Origin: Tuctoria greenei
Lineage: Eukaryota; Streptophyta; Magnoliopsida; Poales; Poaceae
DNA length: 64,000 bases
Assembly (NCBI GenBank): GCA_036927565.1
Contig: JAYESD010000001.1
Coordinates: 4,588,001-4,652,000 of the forward strand
Reading direction: 5' to 3'
A model generated the notes under the pieces. That model worked only from the letters and a program-made list of their open reading frames with translations. It ran no database searches and was not told where the DNA came from. The first letter of the stretch is position 1. Each line of letters opens with the position of its first letter. Positions 1 through 9,687 of this stretch are shown one piece after another. Both the position numbers and the translations under genes were made by a program.

Positions 1-1748
1 CTGCTCCCTCCCAACACACGGAACGGATGATTAGTTAAATAATTATCCATTGCTTTCTTGGGAATAAATTAAGAAAAAGTTAGGGGCAGAGGATTAATAA
101 CTCTAGAAGGAGAGGAAAGGGGAAGGAGAGAGGTGCACGAAACGAAATGCCGTCGATGCATTTCACCAGGAGCAGTAGCAGCACTGCGGCCAGCAACGTG
201 CCCCCTGATCTCGCTTGATGTCACTCGTTCTTTTTTGCTGTCAAGGTGCTGGGGGTTGCGTAGGTGGGGACGGAAGGGAGGGGGCCCGGTCTTTGTGTGT
301 TGTCGTGGAAGAGGGAATTGTCTGATGTTGTGTGCTTCAAGCTACGGCGAACGCGTACGTGGATCGTGCCCGGTTTGGCTTTCGTCTGAACAACACCAAA
401 CTTGTGCTGTCCTGGCCGTGGTTGATTGACTCTGTAAATTTCTGGATTCCTAGGTTCAGGGTTCCACCGTCACGAGTACGTACTATTTTTTCTGGTGCAA
501 CTTTCCTGGTTCCCGGCAAGAGTGGTAACGCTGCTGCGTTGCATGTGGTTTTAATTGGAGCCGTTAATCGGGATCGGGACTGCAAAAAATGTGGACTGGA
601 CGAATATGTAGTTATTACACTACCTTCCAGCACGTTATTTGAAAAGGAAGGAGTGACCTGGATCAGTTAGAATAATACCCACACTGATCGTGCAGCTTTC
701 AACGGGATTTGTTTTCCACGGAAGGCTCCTCGTTTTCCATTACTAAATTAATAGGTGGTCTCGTACTGTATTAGTACTAGAGTTTAGCGAATCATTTCAG
801 CTGTTAAGGCTTACAGCCCAAACGGCAGATAAAGAGCAGCATCGTTGATAAGGAGTACTAGTTTGCAATGAGAACATTCTGTAACCTGCTTTTCAGTTAG
901 GCGAAAGACACTCAACAATTAAAAAACAAAAGTCAAGATAGGTTGCTTCTCAGAGAAATATAGCCACGACGTCGCTTGTCGTTCTTGCTAAAACCGAAGC
1001 TGTACAACTTGACGATGACATAACAAGTAATAAGGGACCTTTTTCTTTGAGAATGTAGACACAGTTAGGAACCTGCTTCAGTGGATATAGAACTAGAAAT
1101 GTCAAAAGGCCGGGTGTGCAAATTATAAACTTTGCTTTCCCACGTCATGAAGTCTAGCGATTCATTTGAAAACATGCGTTCCGTGTGAACCCAGTGTACC
1201 ATCTACACAAGTATAAACCGCCGCCTCCACACAGATGTACGTGTCCTGGTACCGAGAACCAGTGATCAGACCTAACAATATTCCAGTAGAATAGAACATA
1301 TTTTTTAATGAAAAAATCCTGTCACTGTAATAAGTTTTACTCGTGCTAGCGGTTGTACACACAGGTGGATCCTTGAGAATTTGAAGTACTGGCTATGTAG
1401 CTCTTTAGAAGACGGTACTGCCTCACGAACGCACGTTAGGTCCTTCGGTATAAAGTTCTCTTATGATTATTCGTACGTACGTGTACTAATTAGAAATTGC
1501 TGGGTAATGTACCGCGGCGCCACCTGTAATGTAATCAATCATTCTAATGATGCTGGAATCATGATCGTCGCCCGCACAGTACAGCACCCAACCACGTATG
1601 CAGAGAATTCTCAACCAAACATCGGATGAACGCATTCTCCCTAATCTCCTCTCATTTCTGAAGGGTGCTGTATTTTATCGTCCGAAGCACTGGCGGGACT
1701 GGGGGCCCGTCCCTCAATGCTGGTATTTTTTTTTTTGTGAAAAGGACC
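1..1748. other. Intergenic DNA, no gene recognised
   Basis: No open frame longer than about 110 codons is present and none of the short frames resembles a known domain. The stretch is moderately AT-rich with no repeat or terminal structure that I could pair up. It could be flank of a gene lying to the left of the window, but nothing in the sequence establishes this. Confidence 0.5.
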
Positions 1749-1756
1749 CCCTCAAT

Positions 1757-2159
1757 TAGGGATGCAAGCGGGATGGGATTGAGACTCCCGCCCCGTGTCC
1801 CGCAAGACCCGCAACATCTAAATGGGATTAAGCAGGTGGTCCTTATAAGCCGCAACTATTAAATGGGATCAAGTGCCCGTCCCGAACGAGCCGCGAGTAC
1901 CTGCAGAATGTCTGGTCGGCCGCTTGCAAAACTGTATCGCAGGGCGGAGGGAAAAATGATAAAAAAAACGCTGCAGCGCGCGGGTTAGGCAAAGTGACTC
2001 GGTCAGTCAGAGGATGCGGGAATGCGGCGCCGCGGGCGCCGCGGCTGCGCCGCGCTCATCCCGTTCTGTCAGGCGGGTCTTCATACGGCCGTTAAACGGG
2101 ATTACGGCGCGCATAGTCCCAGCGGCGTTGTGCTCAAACCCGCGCCGCTTGCATCCCTA
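1757..2159. mobile_element. hAT-type MITE (non-autonomous DNA transposon)
   Basis: The 403-bp element begins TAGGGATGCAAGCGG and ends with the exact reverse complement of those 15 bases. It is flanked on both sides by the 8-bp direct repeat CCCTCAAT (1749-1756 and 2160-2167). An 8-bp target duplication with a TAGGG-type terminal inverted repeat is the signature of the hAT superfamily. The interior is GC-rich and contains no transposase. Small open frames that cross it (for example 2014-2349) are by-products of the GC content. The perfect TSD and near-perfect ends indicate a fairly recent insertion. Confidence 0.88.
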
Positions 2160-2167
2160 CCCTCAAT

Positions 2168-2891
2168 CAGAGGTAGCGGCCGACGTGGAAAATTTCAGCC
2201 CAGCCCAAGCCCAAGCCCAGGCCCAGCTGCCTGCTTCGAAACGAGAATCGAGAACTACGCCGAGCACGACCAGTAGTGACGCTGACGCAACTCCACGTTG
2301 CCGCCGAAACGATTCTTTCGCCGCACCTTTGACAAACACCACAGCCTAAAGTGATGTGGCACGCCTAAGACGCGGCGTGGCAAATGGTGGCAACCAACCA
2401 AATTAAACAGTCGTTAATGCAATGCAAAGGCAGAGCTCCTGCACGCTCTCTCTTCAGAAACGTTTCGAGCGTCAACGTCTCGTGTAGGGTCACACGCATT
2501 AAGGCCAAGTGGCCAACTCGTCCTGTATTGAGGCGCTAGTCGTTTCGAGTCAAGACAGGGTCAGTCTCACCAGCAATCTGTTGGGAGTAGAATTAGTATC
2601 CCGCGCGTCGCCTGCCTGTGATCTCCGGGTTGTCCTGCACTGACGGGCGGCTTCACAAGACAAGAGGCCACTGCCCACTGGGAACAAACAAACAACAGAA
2701 CCAGATGGCGGGCTCCCCTCGTGTGCTGTTGACGCTTCCTGCCGAGCTAACTGCTCCCTCCATGGAATCTCTTCCCCCATTCACACAAAAAAAAGACAAG
2801 TTTACTTTTCACACAAGTCGATCCGTGGATCGTGTCACCCAACCGCAACGGAATGAAGGAACCTGATCGGGCGGCGGCAGGTGCATCGTGT
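2168..2891. other. Intergenic DNA between MITE and copia element
   Basis: About 0.7 kb of unique-looking sequence with no supported gene, RNA or repeat. It is the pre-insertion site of the copia element that starts at 2897. Confidence 0.5.
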
Positions 2892-2896
2892 CGTTA

Positions 2897-3025
2897 TGTT
2901 ATGAATGAGGCTTATATTAATCAGAAGGCTAGAGACCTCTATAAATAGATGTACAGAGATGGTCGATAAATACAAAAGCCCTTATGCAAAAGGGAAATAT
3001 AAAACACACCCCTACACCTCTAACA
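2897..3025 (-). repeat. 3' LTR of short-LTR copia element
   Basis: 129 bp, starting TGTTATGAATG and ending CTCTAACA. It pairs with 7711-7839. On its inner side a minus-strand purine run GAGGGGAAG (3026-3034) is the polypurine tract. The 5 bp outside are CGTTA, one half of the target duplication. Confidence 0.93.
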
Positions 3026-3038
3026 CTTCCCCTCAAAT

Positions 3039-4501
3039 TTAAGGTGTGTCACGAACACTGAGTTTGGAGAGATAAAAACAATGCTGAGCTCTGGTCTGTG
3101 CCTTCGTGAAGAAATCAGCTAGCTGAAACTCTGAAGGCACATACTGAAGATCAATAACATCATCATGTACATGCGCTCGTGTATAAGAAGCATCAACACC
3201 AATATGCTTGGTAAACTCATGCTTGACCGGATCACGAGCAATGCTGATAGCACCTGTACTGTTAGATAAAAGGGGAGTTGGCATACCAACAGAAACACCA
3301 AAGTCCTCAAGCAACCACCGTAACCAAGTCACCTCTGCACTCACAAGAGCCACAGCACGCAACTCAACCTATGCACTCGAACGAGAAACTACTACCTGTT
3401 TCTTAGTCTTCCAACCAATGAGAGAACCACAAAAAAACAATAGGCAGAAAGAGATCGACGGTCAGAGGGATCACTAGCCCAAGTAGCATCAGAATATGCT
3501 TTGAGCTGTAGAGAGTTAGAGCGTGAAAAGAGCAGGCGTCTAGAGATAGTCCCACGAAGATAACGCAAGACACGAAGCAAGCGACTTTAGTGAACCTGGG
3601 TGGGAGCAGAAACAAACTGACTCATAATGTGAACAGGATACGAGATATTTGGGCAAGTGACACTAAAGTACACGAGACTCCCTACAATATGACGGTAACG
3701 AGTAAGATCATCAAGAGGCTCACCATCAGTGGCCCGAAGATGGACACTGAGTTCCATGGGGGTCTCAACAGTCCGGTGATCAGTAAGAGAAGCCCAATCA
3801 AGAAGATTCTGAATGTACTTTTCTTGAGACAAAAAAAGTTCCCTCAAAAGAGGAGGAAACCTCAATCCCAAGAAAATAGCGAAGAGGACTAAGATCGGAT
3901 ATAAGAAACTGAGACGGGCCTTCATAAAGGCTATGTACTCTGAATCATCTCCAGTGATAATCTTGTCATCAACATAGAGAAGAAGAAGGGTGCGACCACG
4001 TGACGAAGTATGCACAAAAAGCGCTGGATCATGAGCACCGACAGAGAAACCAGCAGCAGTGACCACAAACGCAAAGTGCTGAAACCAAGCACGAGGAGCC
4101 TGCTTAAGGCCATAAAGAGAACGCCGAAGGCGACAGACCATACCCTCATGAACAGAATACCCAGGTGGTGGCTGCATATAAACCTCCTCATGCAGCTCTC
4201 CATTAAGAAAAACATTCTTTACATCAAGCTGAGAGATGGACCAATCACAAACAGAGGCCACAGCAAGAAGAGTACGAACTGTGGTCATGTGAGCGACAGG
4301 AGCAAAGGTCTCATCATAGTCACGACCATGTTCCTGCTGGAAGCCATGGGCAACTAATCGAGCCTTATATCGCTCAAGTGAACCATTCGAGTGGGTCTTA
4401 ACCTTATAAACCCACTTACAGGTGATTGGCCGAACACGTGGGAGACAGGGCACAAGTTCCCACGTGCTGATGCGCTCGAGAGTAGCAATCTCCTCAGCCA
4501 T
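3039..4501 (-). pseudogene. copia reverse transcriptase and RNase H, degenerate
   Basis: Minus-strand pol 3' half. The frame 4501-3587 carries a typical Ty1/copia reverse transcriptase: the WELVPCLP...CKWVYKVK entry motif, KARLVA, QLDVKNVFLNGELHEEVYM, LYGLKQAPRAW, and the catalytic LLLLYVDD. A stop and frame change near 3587 separate it from the RNase H pieces (3580-3392, then 3362-3039), which still show the SDATWASDPSDRRS-type motif and the KHIGVD...LADFFTK end. Because of these breaks no full-length polyprotein can be made. Assignment to copia pol is certain; the lineage within copia was not determined. Confidence 0.9.
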
Positions 4502-4789
4502 CGTATGTTGTCATTCTTGATGAGGAACAACATCACGATACGTAGCCGGCTCAGAAAGAGCAGTAACAGCAAAAATAGAAGGAGAGTAACAATTAGGAGG
4601 CTGGCGAGAACGATGACCTCGTCCAAGGGGCTCCTCAGGAGAAGAATCATCAGAAAGAGATGATTCCTCAGAAGAAGAAGGCGTATCCGGAGAGTCGGAC
4701 TGAGCTAGAGAAGCTGAGACATCAGATTATTCAACTGGAGTAGATGGCTCATCAGAAGAAGATGACACATCTGTAGGAGGCACAACTCG

Positions 4790-5790
4790 TCAAGTATAGA
4801 CTTGCGTCACCAGAGCCTTCAAAGTATAATCAGGAACCATCAAAGAAGGTTCCGAAGAAGAGGAGATCATGGATGGAGGTACTGAGTGTGAAGGAGAAAT
4901 ACTCACAACTGGAGCATCAGAAAGGAAAAGGAACGAAATAGGATCAATCACCGATAAAGAAGAAGTATCAGAAGATGATCGGGGATAGAAAGGACGTGTC
5001 TCATCAAAAACAACATCCCGTGAAATTCTCATCCGTCGACCAACCGGATCCCAACAACGATATCCCTTATGTTCTGAGGTGTAGCCTAAGAAAACACACT
5101 CAATAGACTGAGCAGTCAACTTAGTGCGCTCACGTGGTGCAAGCAACACGTAGCACACACAACCAAAGAGACGAAGACTGGTGTAATCAGGCATCTTGCC
5201 TTTAAGGCGCTCAATGGGAATTCCACCTTTAAGGGTAGATAATGGCTGAATGTTAGTTAAGAAAGTGGTCATAGAAACAGCCTCAACCCAAAAATGAGGT
5301 GGAACAGAAGAGGCAATCAGAAGAGTGTCAGCTGTCTCAAGAAGATGTCGATGCTTGCGCTCTGCAACGCCATTCTGAGCATGAGCACCTGGACAAGAGA
5401 ATTGTGAAAGTGTTCCTTGCTCAGAAAGAAAATGGCAAAGAGCATCGGATAGATACTCACCAGCAGAGTCAGCTCGAAAAATATGAATAGATGTGTCAAA
5501 CTGAGTACAGACCATAGTCAAGAATGATTTATAAATAGAAAACGCCTCACTGCGATGCTTCATGAAGTAGACTCATGTGTGGCGAGAAAAATCATCCATA
5601 AAAATGGTATAATATTGATGTCCTCCTTTCGAACCAAAAGGAGCATGGCCCCATACATCAGAATGAACAAGATCAAAAGGACGCTTAGACACTGACTCGC
5701 TAGAAGGATAATGAAGCTGAATCTGCTTCCCTAGCCGACAACCCTAACAATGAGCTAAAGACTCGGAATTAGAAACCGATCCTAAAACAC
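4790..5790 (-). pseudogene. copia integrase, degenerate
   Basis: Minus-strand integrase core. Upstream of 5563 the region keeps the zinc-binding tail and the first catalytic Asp region (HSDVWGH...MDDFSRHT). The frame then has a TGA stop where family members have Trp, just before the ORF starting at 5563. Downstream, FRADSAGEYLS supplies the second Asp and AHAQNGVAERKHR the catalytic Glu, followed by the GYTSEHKGYRCWDP copia-type C-terminal motif. A second stop lies near 5750 in the HHCC zinc region. It is followed by a Ser-rich linker toward reverse transcriptase (about 4510-4790), also interrupted. Confidence 0.87.
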
Positions 5791-6163
5791 CTCGACGAAC
5801 TAGAATGGAGAGGCGAGAGCCACAAAGATGACCCAAACGGTGGTGCCACTAAGCAAATGTCGAAGTGGACGAAGCAGCAAGAGTGGAGCTGACTGAACTG
5901 GCAGGCGCAGCGAAAGGAAGACGAATCCAGTCAAGCTCTCAAAGACGTTGTGAGTCATGACGACGAGGGCCAGTACTAAGAAGACGACCCGTGCGATGAT
6001 CCTGGAGCAGAGGTAGAAGGTGGTCCCTTAGTGGAAGACGAAGAAGCACTAGCAGTACTCTAAGGCGCAGAAGACTAAGTCACAGAACTAGCAGCTCCCG
6101 ATGGTGCAGAAGTAGCAAGGTGACGAAGAATCATGAGTATCTGGGCATCCGCAGTAGCAGAAC

Positions 6164-7132
6164 TCACCTAAGATCCTCCAGTACTAGCACCACCAGCACC
6201 CTATAAAGACTGACGAGTATGCGCCTTCCTCTTTTTGAAACAAGACATCTCCTCATGACCATCTTTACCACAATAATCACAATGACGAACACCACGCCCC
6301 CTGGCATAGAAGAAGAAGCCGAAGTTGTCACCGTCAACGGAGAGACAGTATGCACCGGTGTCGAAGAGCGGGCTGCCAATACTGAAGTAGCACGCAGCAA
6401 ACAGGCAGCCTGAAGACGAGTCTCCTCATTACGAACACCCGTCAGAGCATCCATAAGAGAAACACAGGGGTGACGAGCAAGCAGCTGAGCACGAAGAGGC
6501 TCAAACTCGGCACGAAGACGAGTCAAAAAGTCATAGGTGCGTCGAAGCTCAAGTGCAACCTTCTGACTCTGATAAGACGAACATGTATCTGTCGACAACC
6601 GAGGACCAAGAGCATCAAGCTGGCGCCAAATAGCAGACATCTAACCGAAGAACTCCTCTACTGAAGCATCTCCCTGCTGCAACAACTACTCCTGATGAAT
6701 AGCAGCAAGGTAGGTAGACTGTCCAGTAGGCTGATAGCGAGAGCGAAGAAAAGCCCACATCCGATGTGCAAACTCAAACTCAACTATGTCTGCAGCAAGA
6801 CGATCCTCCATACTGGCAATAAGAATAGCAGTAGCCCGAGCATCATCATCTAGCCAGGTCCTGTATAAGCTGACGTGAGACTGATACGTAGAAAAGCGTA
6901 CATCATAATCCGCCAACAGCTTCTTCTTATCATCATCGGTAGCCTTATCTGGAATAACAGTCTCAGAAGGAACTGCAGGACAAGACGGACATTTGAGATC
7001 GCCTGTAAGATACTCCCAGAGTCGCAAACCGCGCATATGCAGACGCATACGAGGAACCCAATCACGGTAATTAGTGCCATCGAAGAGCACCGAACACCGC
7101 ACGACTGGAAGCCCGCCCGAAGAAGTCATCAT
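6164..7132 (-). pseudogene. copia gag with zinc knuckle, frameshifted
   Basis: The minus-strand frame from 7132 starts with MMTSSGGL and shows the copia gag signature LFDGTNYRDW followed by a predicted helical capsid region to about 6686, where a stop interrupts it. The frame resumes at 6640 (AIWRQLDALGPRL...). A CX2CX4HX4C zinc knuckle (CDYCGKDGHEEMSC) lies at about 6235-6290 but in a different frame from the preceding piece, so at least one frameshift and one stop separate them. The open frame extends upstream to 7204, but the leading Phe/Ser-rich segment looks like leader sequence rather than gag. Confidence 0.82.
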
Positions 7133-7698
7133 GATGAAGATGACCGACGATGGCGGGAGTGCAAAAGAAAGAGATGAGAAGAAAGAAAAGAAAAATAATA
7201 ACAATATTGTTTTCTTCTTCTTTTCTCTGTTTTTTATGATTTTTTTACTGCAGCAGTAACCCTAACAACCCACTGGGCCATCAGCTACGCGGCCAGAAGA
7301 AGCCGCCGCCACCACGAGAGGAAGCTGCTGCCACCGCGATGGAAGGCTACGCGGCGAAAGACAAGCCGCCACCACCCGCTCGGATGGGAACCCCACACCG
7401 ACAGCAAGCGCGCCCGCATGCCGAATCCCACGATGGGAACCCCGCCAGCCGGATCGATGGAGCAGCCGAACCGCGAGCGGACGCCCGAACCCGAGGCAGG
7501 CAAGCTCGCAGATCGAAGCGCCGACCGACGAAGCCACCAAAACAAATCGATGTCGGGGCGTCACCGAGCGCTGGCTAGCAAAATCCAGCAGAGAGGACGG
7601 CGATCGGCGGCACGAGACACAGGCGACCAACGACGAAGGCCGCCGAAAGTGTCGGAGGAAGCGCCACCGCGGAAAAAAATTAGGGTACAAAATCTAGG
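7133..7698 (-). other. copia 5' leader
   Basis: Non-coding leader between the primer-binding site and gag of the minus-strand copia element. The part beyond 7262 is GC-rich and produces open frames on both strands that resemble nothing. I treat them as compositional. Confidence 0.6.
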
Positions 7699-7710
7699 CT
7701 ATGGATACCA
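7699..7710 (-). promoter_or_regulatory. Primer-binding site of copia element
   Basis: Minus-strand TGGTATCCATAG directly abuts the 5' LTR. The first seven bases match the usual initiator-Met tRNA primer site (TGGTATCAGAGC) of plant copia elements. The rest diverges, which is either decay or a different tRNA. Confidence 0.7.
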
Positions 7711-7839
7711 TGTTATGAATGAGGTTTATATTAATCAAGAGGCTGGAGGCCTCTATAAATAGATGTACAGAAATGGTCAATAAATATAAAAGCTCTTATA
7801 CAAAAGGGAAATATAAAACACACCCCTACACCTCTAACA
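7711..7839 (-). repeat. 5' LTR of short-LTR copia element
   Basis: 129 bp, the partner of 2897-3025. By eye the two differ at roughly ten positions, all transitions. It is followed by the target duplication CGTTA (7840-7844). Confidence 0.93.
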
Positions 7840-7844
7840 CGTTA

Positions 7845-8311
7845 CCCTTTACATATAGAACCAACTCTGCTTAGGTGTTCGGTAGACTCACATGAGTTGT
7901 GCAATGCAATGTGTGAAATGGAAGGCAAGTTGCGCATGCATGTTGTTGACATGTCAACAATCAGACTAGTACTAATGTGGAAGTGAGCTATCGACATAGA
8001 CTGGACAGATTAATATAGCGTGACTGACTTGTTTAACGTCTCGACGTGGACGCAACAAACTACTCCTGGTGGACATGTTTAACTTTAACAACCGCTGCGG
8101 AGTGACTCCCAACACCGCGCACATTCTCATGTGTTTTCACGTATATAATGTGACGACACAAGATAGTACTAGTATTGGCTAGACGATCACGATCGGATCC
8201 TCCTTCGAGTGCTCTGGAGTTCTCTGCCAAGTAACGCGTGCGATGAACCGAACAGTTCATCAAACACCCCTGTGTAGTGCTTCAAACGGGTCTATCGAAC
8301 ATATGTGATCG
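7845..8311. other. Intergenic DNA between two retrotransposons
   Basis: About 470 bp with no supported gene, repeat or RNA. It continues on the far side of the gypsy complex at 48180, since the two edges share the duplicated GCGTC. Confidence 0.55.
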
Positions 8312-8316
8312 GCGTC

Positions 8317-9155
8317 TGTCGACTGTTGGAGTCAGCAGATCTCCTGACACTGCTAAAGTGTTGAAGGAGTTTGTGGTTCGGTGTGGGCGCGCGGAGACTC
8401 AAGAAGGTGAATTGTGATTTAACACAGAAGACACAAGGATCTACGTGGTTCGGGCCGCCTGAGCGTAATACCCTACTCCACTGGTGTGTTGGTGTTGTAT
8501 TAGCTTGTCACGTATGATTGCTTGTCAACCTCTGTGAACATCTGTCCCGCATGTATCGTCGGCCTGTCCTTTTATAGTACAAGGACAGACCGTTACAAGC
8601 TAGCCTGGCCCGACATGTGGCCCCGGTAGTTACTAGTATTGATACACAATTAATTGCTGTTAATGATTCTGTAACGGGCTCCGATAGTGCCGTTACTGGC
8701 GTTAAGATCGTCCGTTTAAGCGTCATTAATATGGCATTAATGACGCTTAATCGGGTCTTGAAGTCCTTGGCTCTCCTTTGAAGATCCGGAGCCGTTACAA
8801 GGTCTTCCGGAGGTTAGAGGCTGCCAGCTCCGACGTTTGGACACGTGGCAGCTCCGGAGCTTGCTGTGGGAAGTAGGTAGCTCCGGGGCTATCTGACACG
8901 TGTCAGGTCCGGAGCTTCTCTCGGTCAGGGGTTAAGTCCGGAGGTGCCATTTCGGTACCTGGCCTGGAGCTTCCCCCTTGTGGGCAGTAGCTCCGGTTTG
9001 GCAGTACACGTGGCGACCTAGGGATTAACCATGTTGGAGAAGCAGGTCCGGTCATGTCTGACAAGTGGGCCTCCGAGGGTCTTCAATCCAAGTAGACGGC
9101 CTTCCCTCGAGATCTTTGTAACCTCAGGGGGTGTACGGTTTTTAGGGTACCGACA
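8317..9155 (-). repeat. gypsy LTR 1 (outer left, 3' LTR of copy 1)
   Basis: 839 bp, starting TGTCGACTGTTGG and ending GGTACCGACA. It is flanked outside by GCGTC (8312-8316). The minus strand has a TATAAAAGG box near 8570-8580. By eye it differs from LTR 2 at about 19 positions. Several AGCTCCGG-type inverted motifs lie at about 8760-9010. Confidence 0.93.
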
Positions 9156-9687
9156 GTGGCCCCCTGGACCTACCTCCGAGGAAGGTCACTGGGGTGAAGT
9201 CGTTCCGTCGGAGGTGGGTCCATCCTTGCGACTCTTGAACTGGGTCTTCAAGGGTCTTCGGAGGTGCTGTTGGCAGGGTTTTACAGTTAGATCCCGCCGC
9301 GTGGCGCATCTTAGGCGGCAGATGAGATCTTTGACGTGCGGATCTCACGCAATTGAAGGTCGTCGGTTCCCGATACGAAAACCGTATCGGTTCCGCGCGC
9401 CCTGTCAGGCCGTCGCCTTTGGGTTTCCCGCCTCGTGATGACAACCGTTCGCCTGGGTAAGAGCTTCGACTTGATCGTCGGGGTGGTCCCGGGCCCTCTT
9501 GTCATCGGCTGGGTTGAATTCTTGAGTAGTATCTTCGACTTCCCTGCAATTTCCATCCAAGCGTTGCGAGGGCTTACTTAAGAAGGAAAGCGCGCACCGT
9601 CGGGAGTTCTTTACGCCTCTCATCTGATCTTGCGCTCAAACTCCCGACTCGTACTTCGCTCCTCTTCTCTTGCCTAGCTGTGCCGCG
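9156..9687 (-). other. gypsy copy 1: polypurine tract and 3' non-coding region
   Basis: Directly inside LTR 1 the minus strand reads CCAGGGGGCCAC, the expected polypurine tract for second-strand priming. The remaining half kilobase is non-coding in the element sense. On the plus strand it is the upstream region of the antisense ORF that begins at 9688. Small open frames here recur in copy 2 only because the DNA is duplicated. Confidence 0.65.

Larger units (their letters stand above)
2897..7839 (-). mobile_element. Ty1/copia LTR retrotransposon, short LTRs, decayed
   Basis: A complete element of 4943 bp bounded by two 129-bp LTRs (TG...CA) and by the 5-bp target duplication CGTTA (2892-2896 and 7840-7844). 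It reads on the minus strand: gag, protease/integrase, reverse transcriptase, RNase H, the order that defines Ty1/copia. A purine tract abuts the left (3') LTR and a TGGTATC primer-binding start abuts the right (5') LTR. The coding region is broken by several stops and frameshifts, so the copy cannot encode its own proteins. The LTRs differ at about ten of 129 positions, so this is one of the older full-length insertions in the window. Confidence 0.93.

Noticed and set aside
2014..2349. 111-codon frame in the left flank
   Set aside because: It crosses the end of the hAT MITE and is explained by GC-rich low-complexity sequence.
9031..9623. Small frames repeated at 9031-9623 and 21122-21714
   Set aside because: They look conserved only because the DNA itself is duplicated. 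They cross the LTR border and contain no domain.
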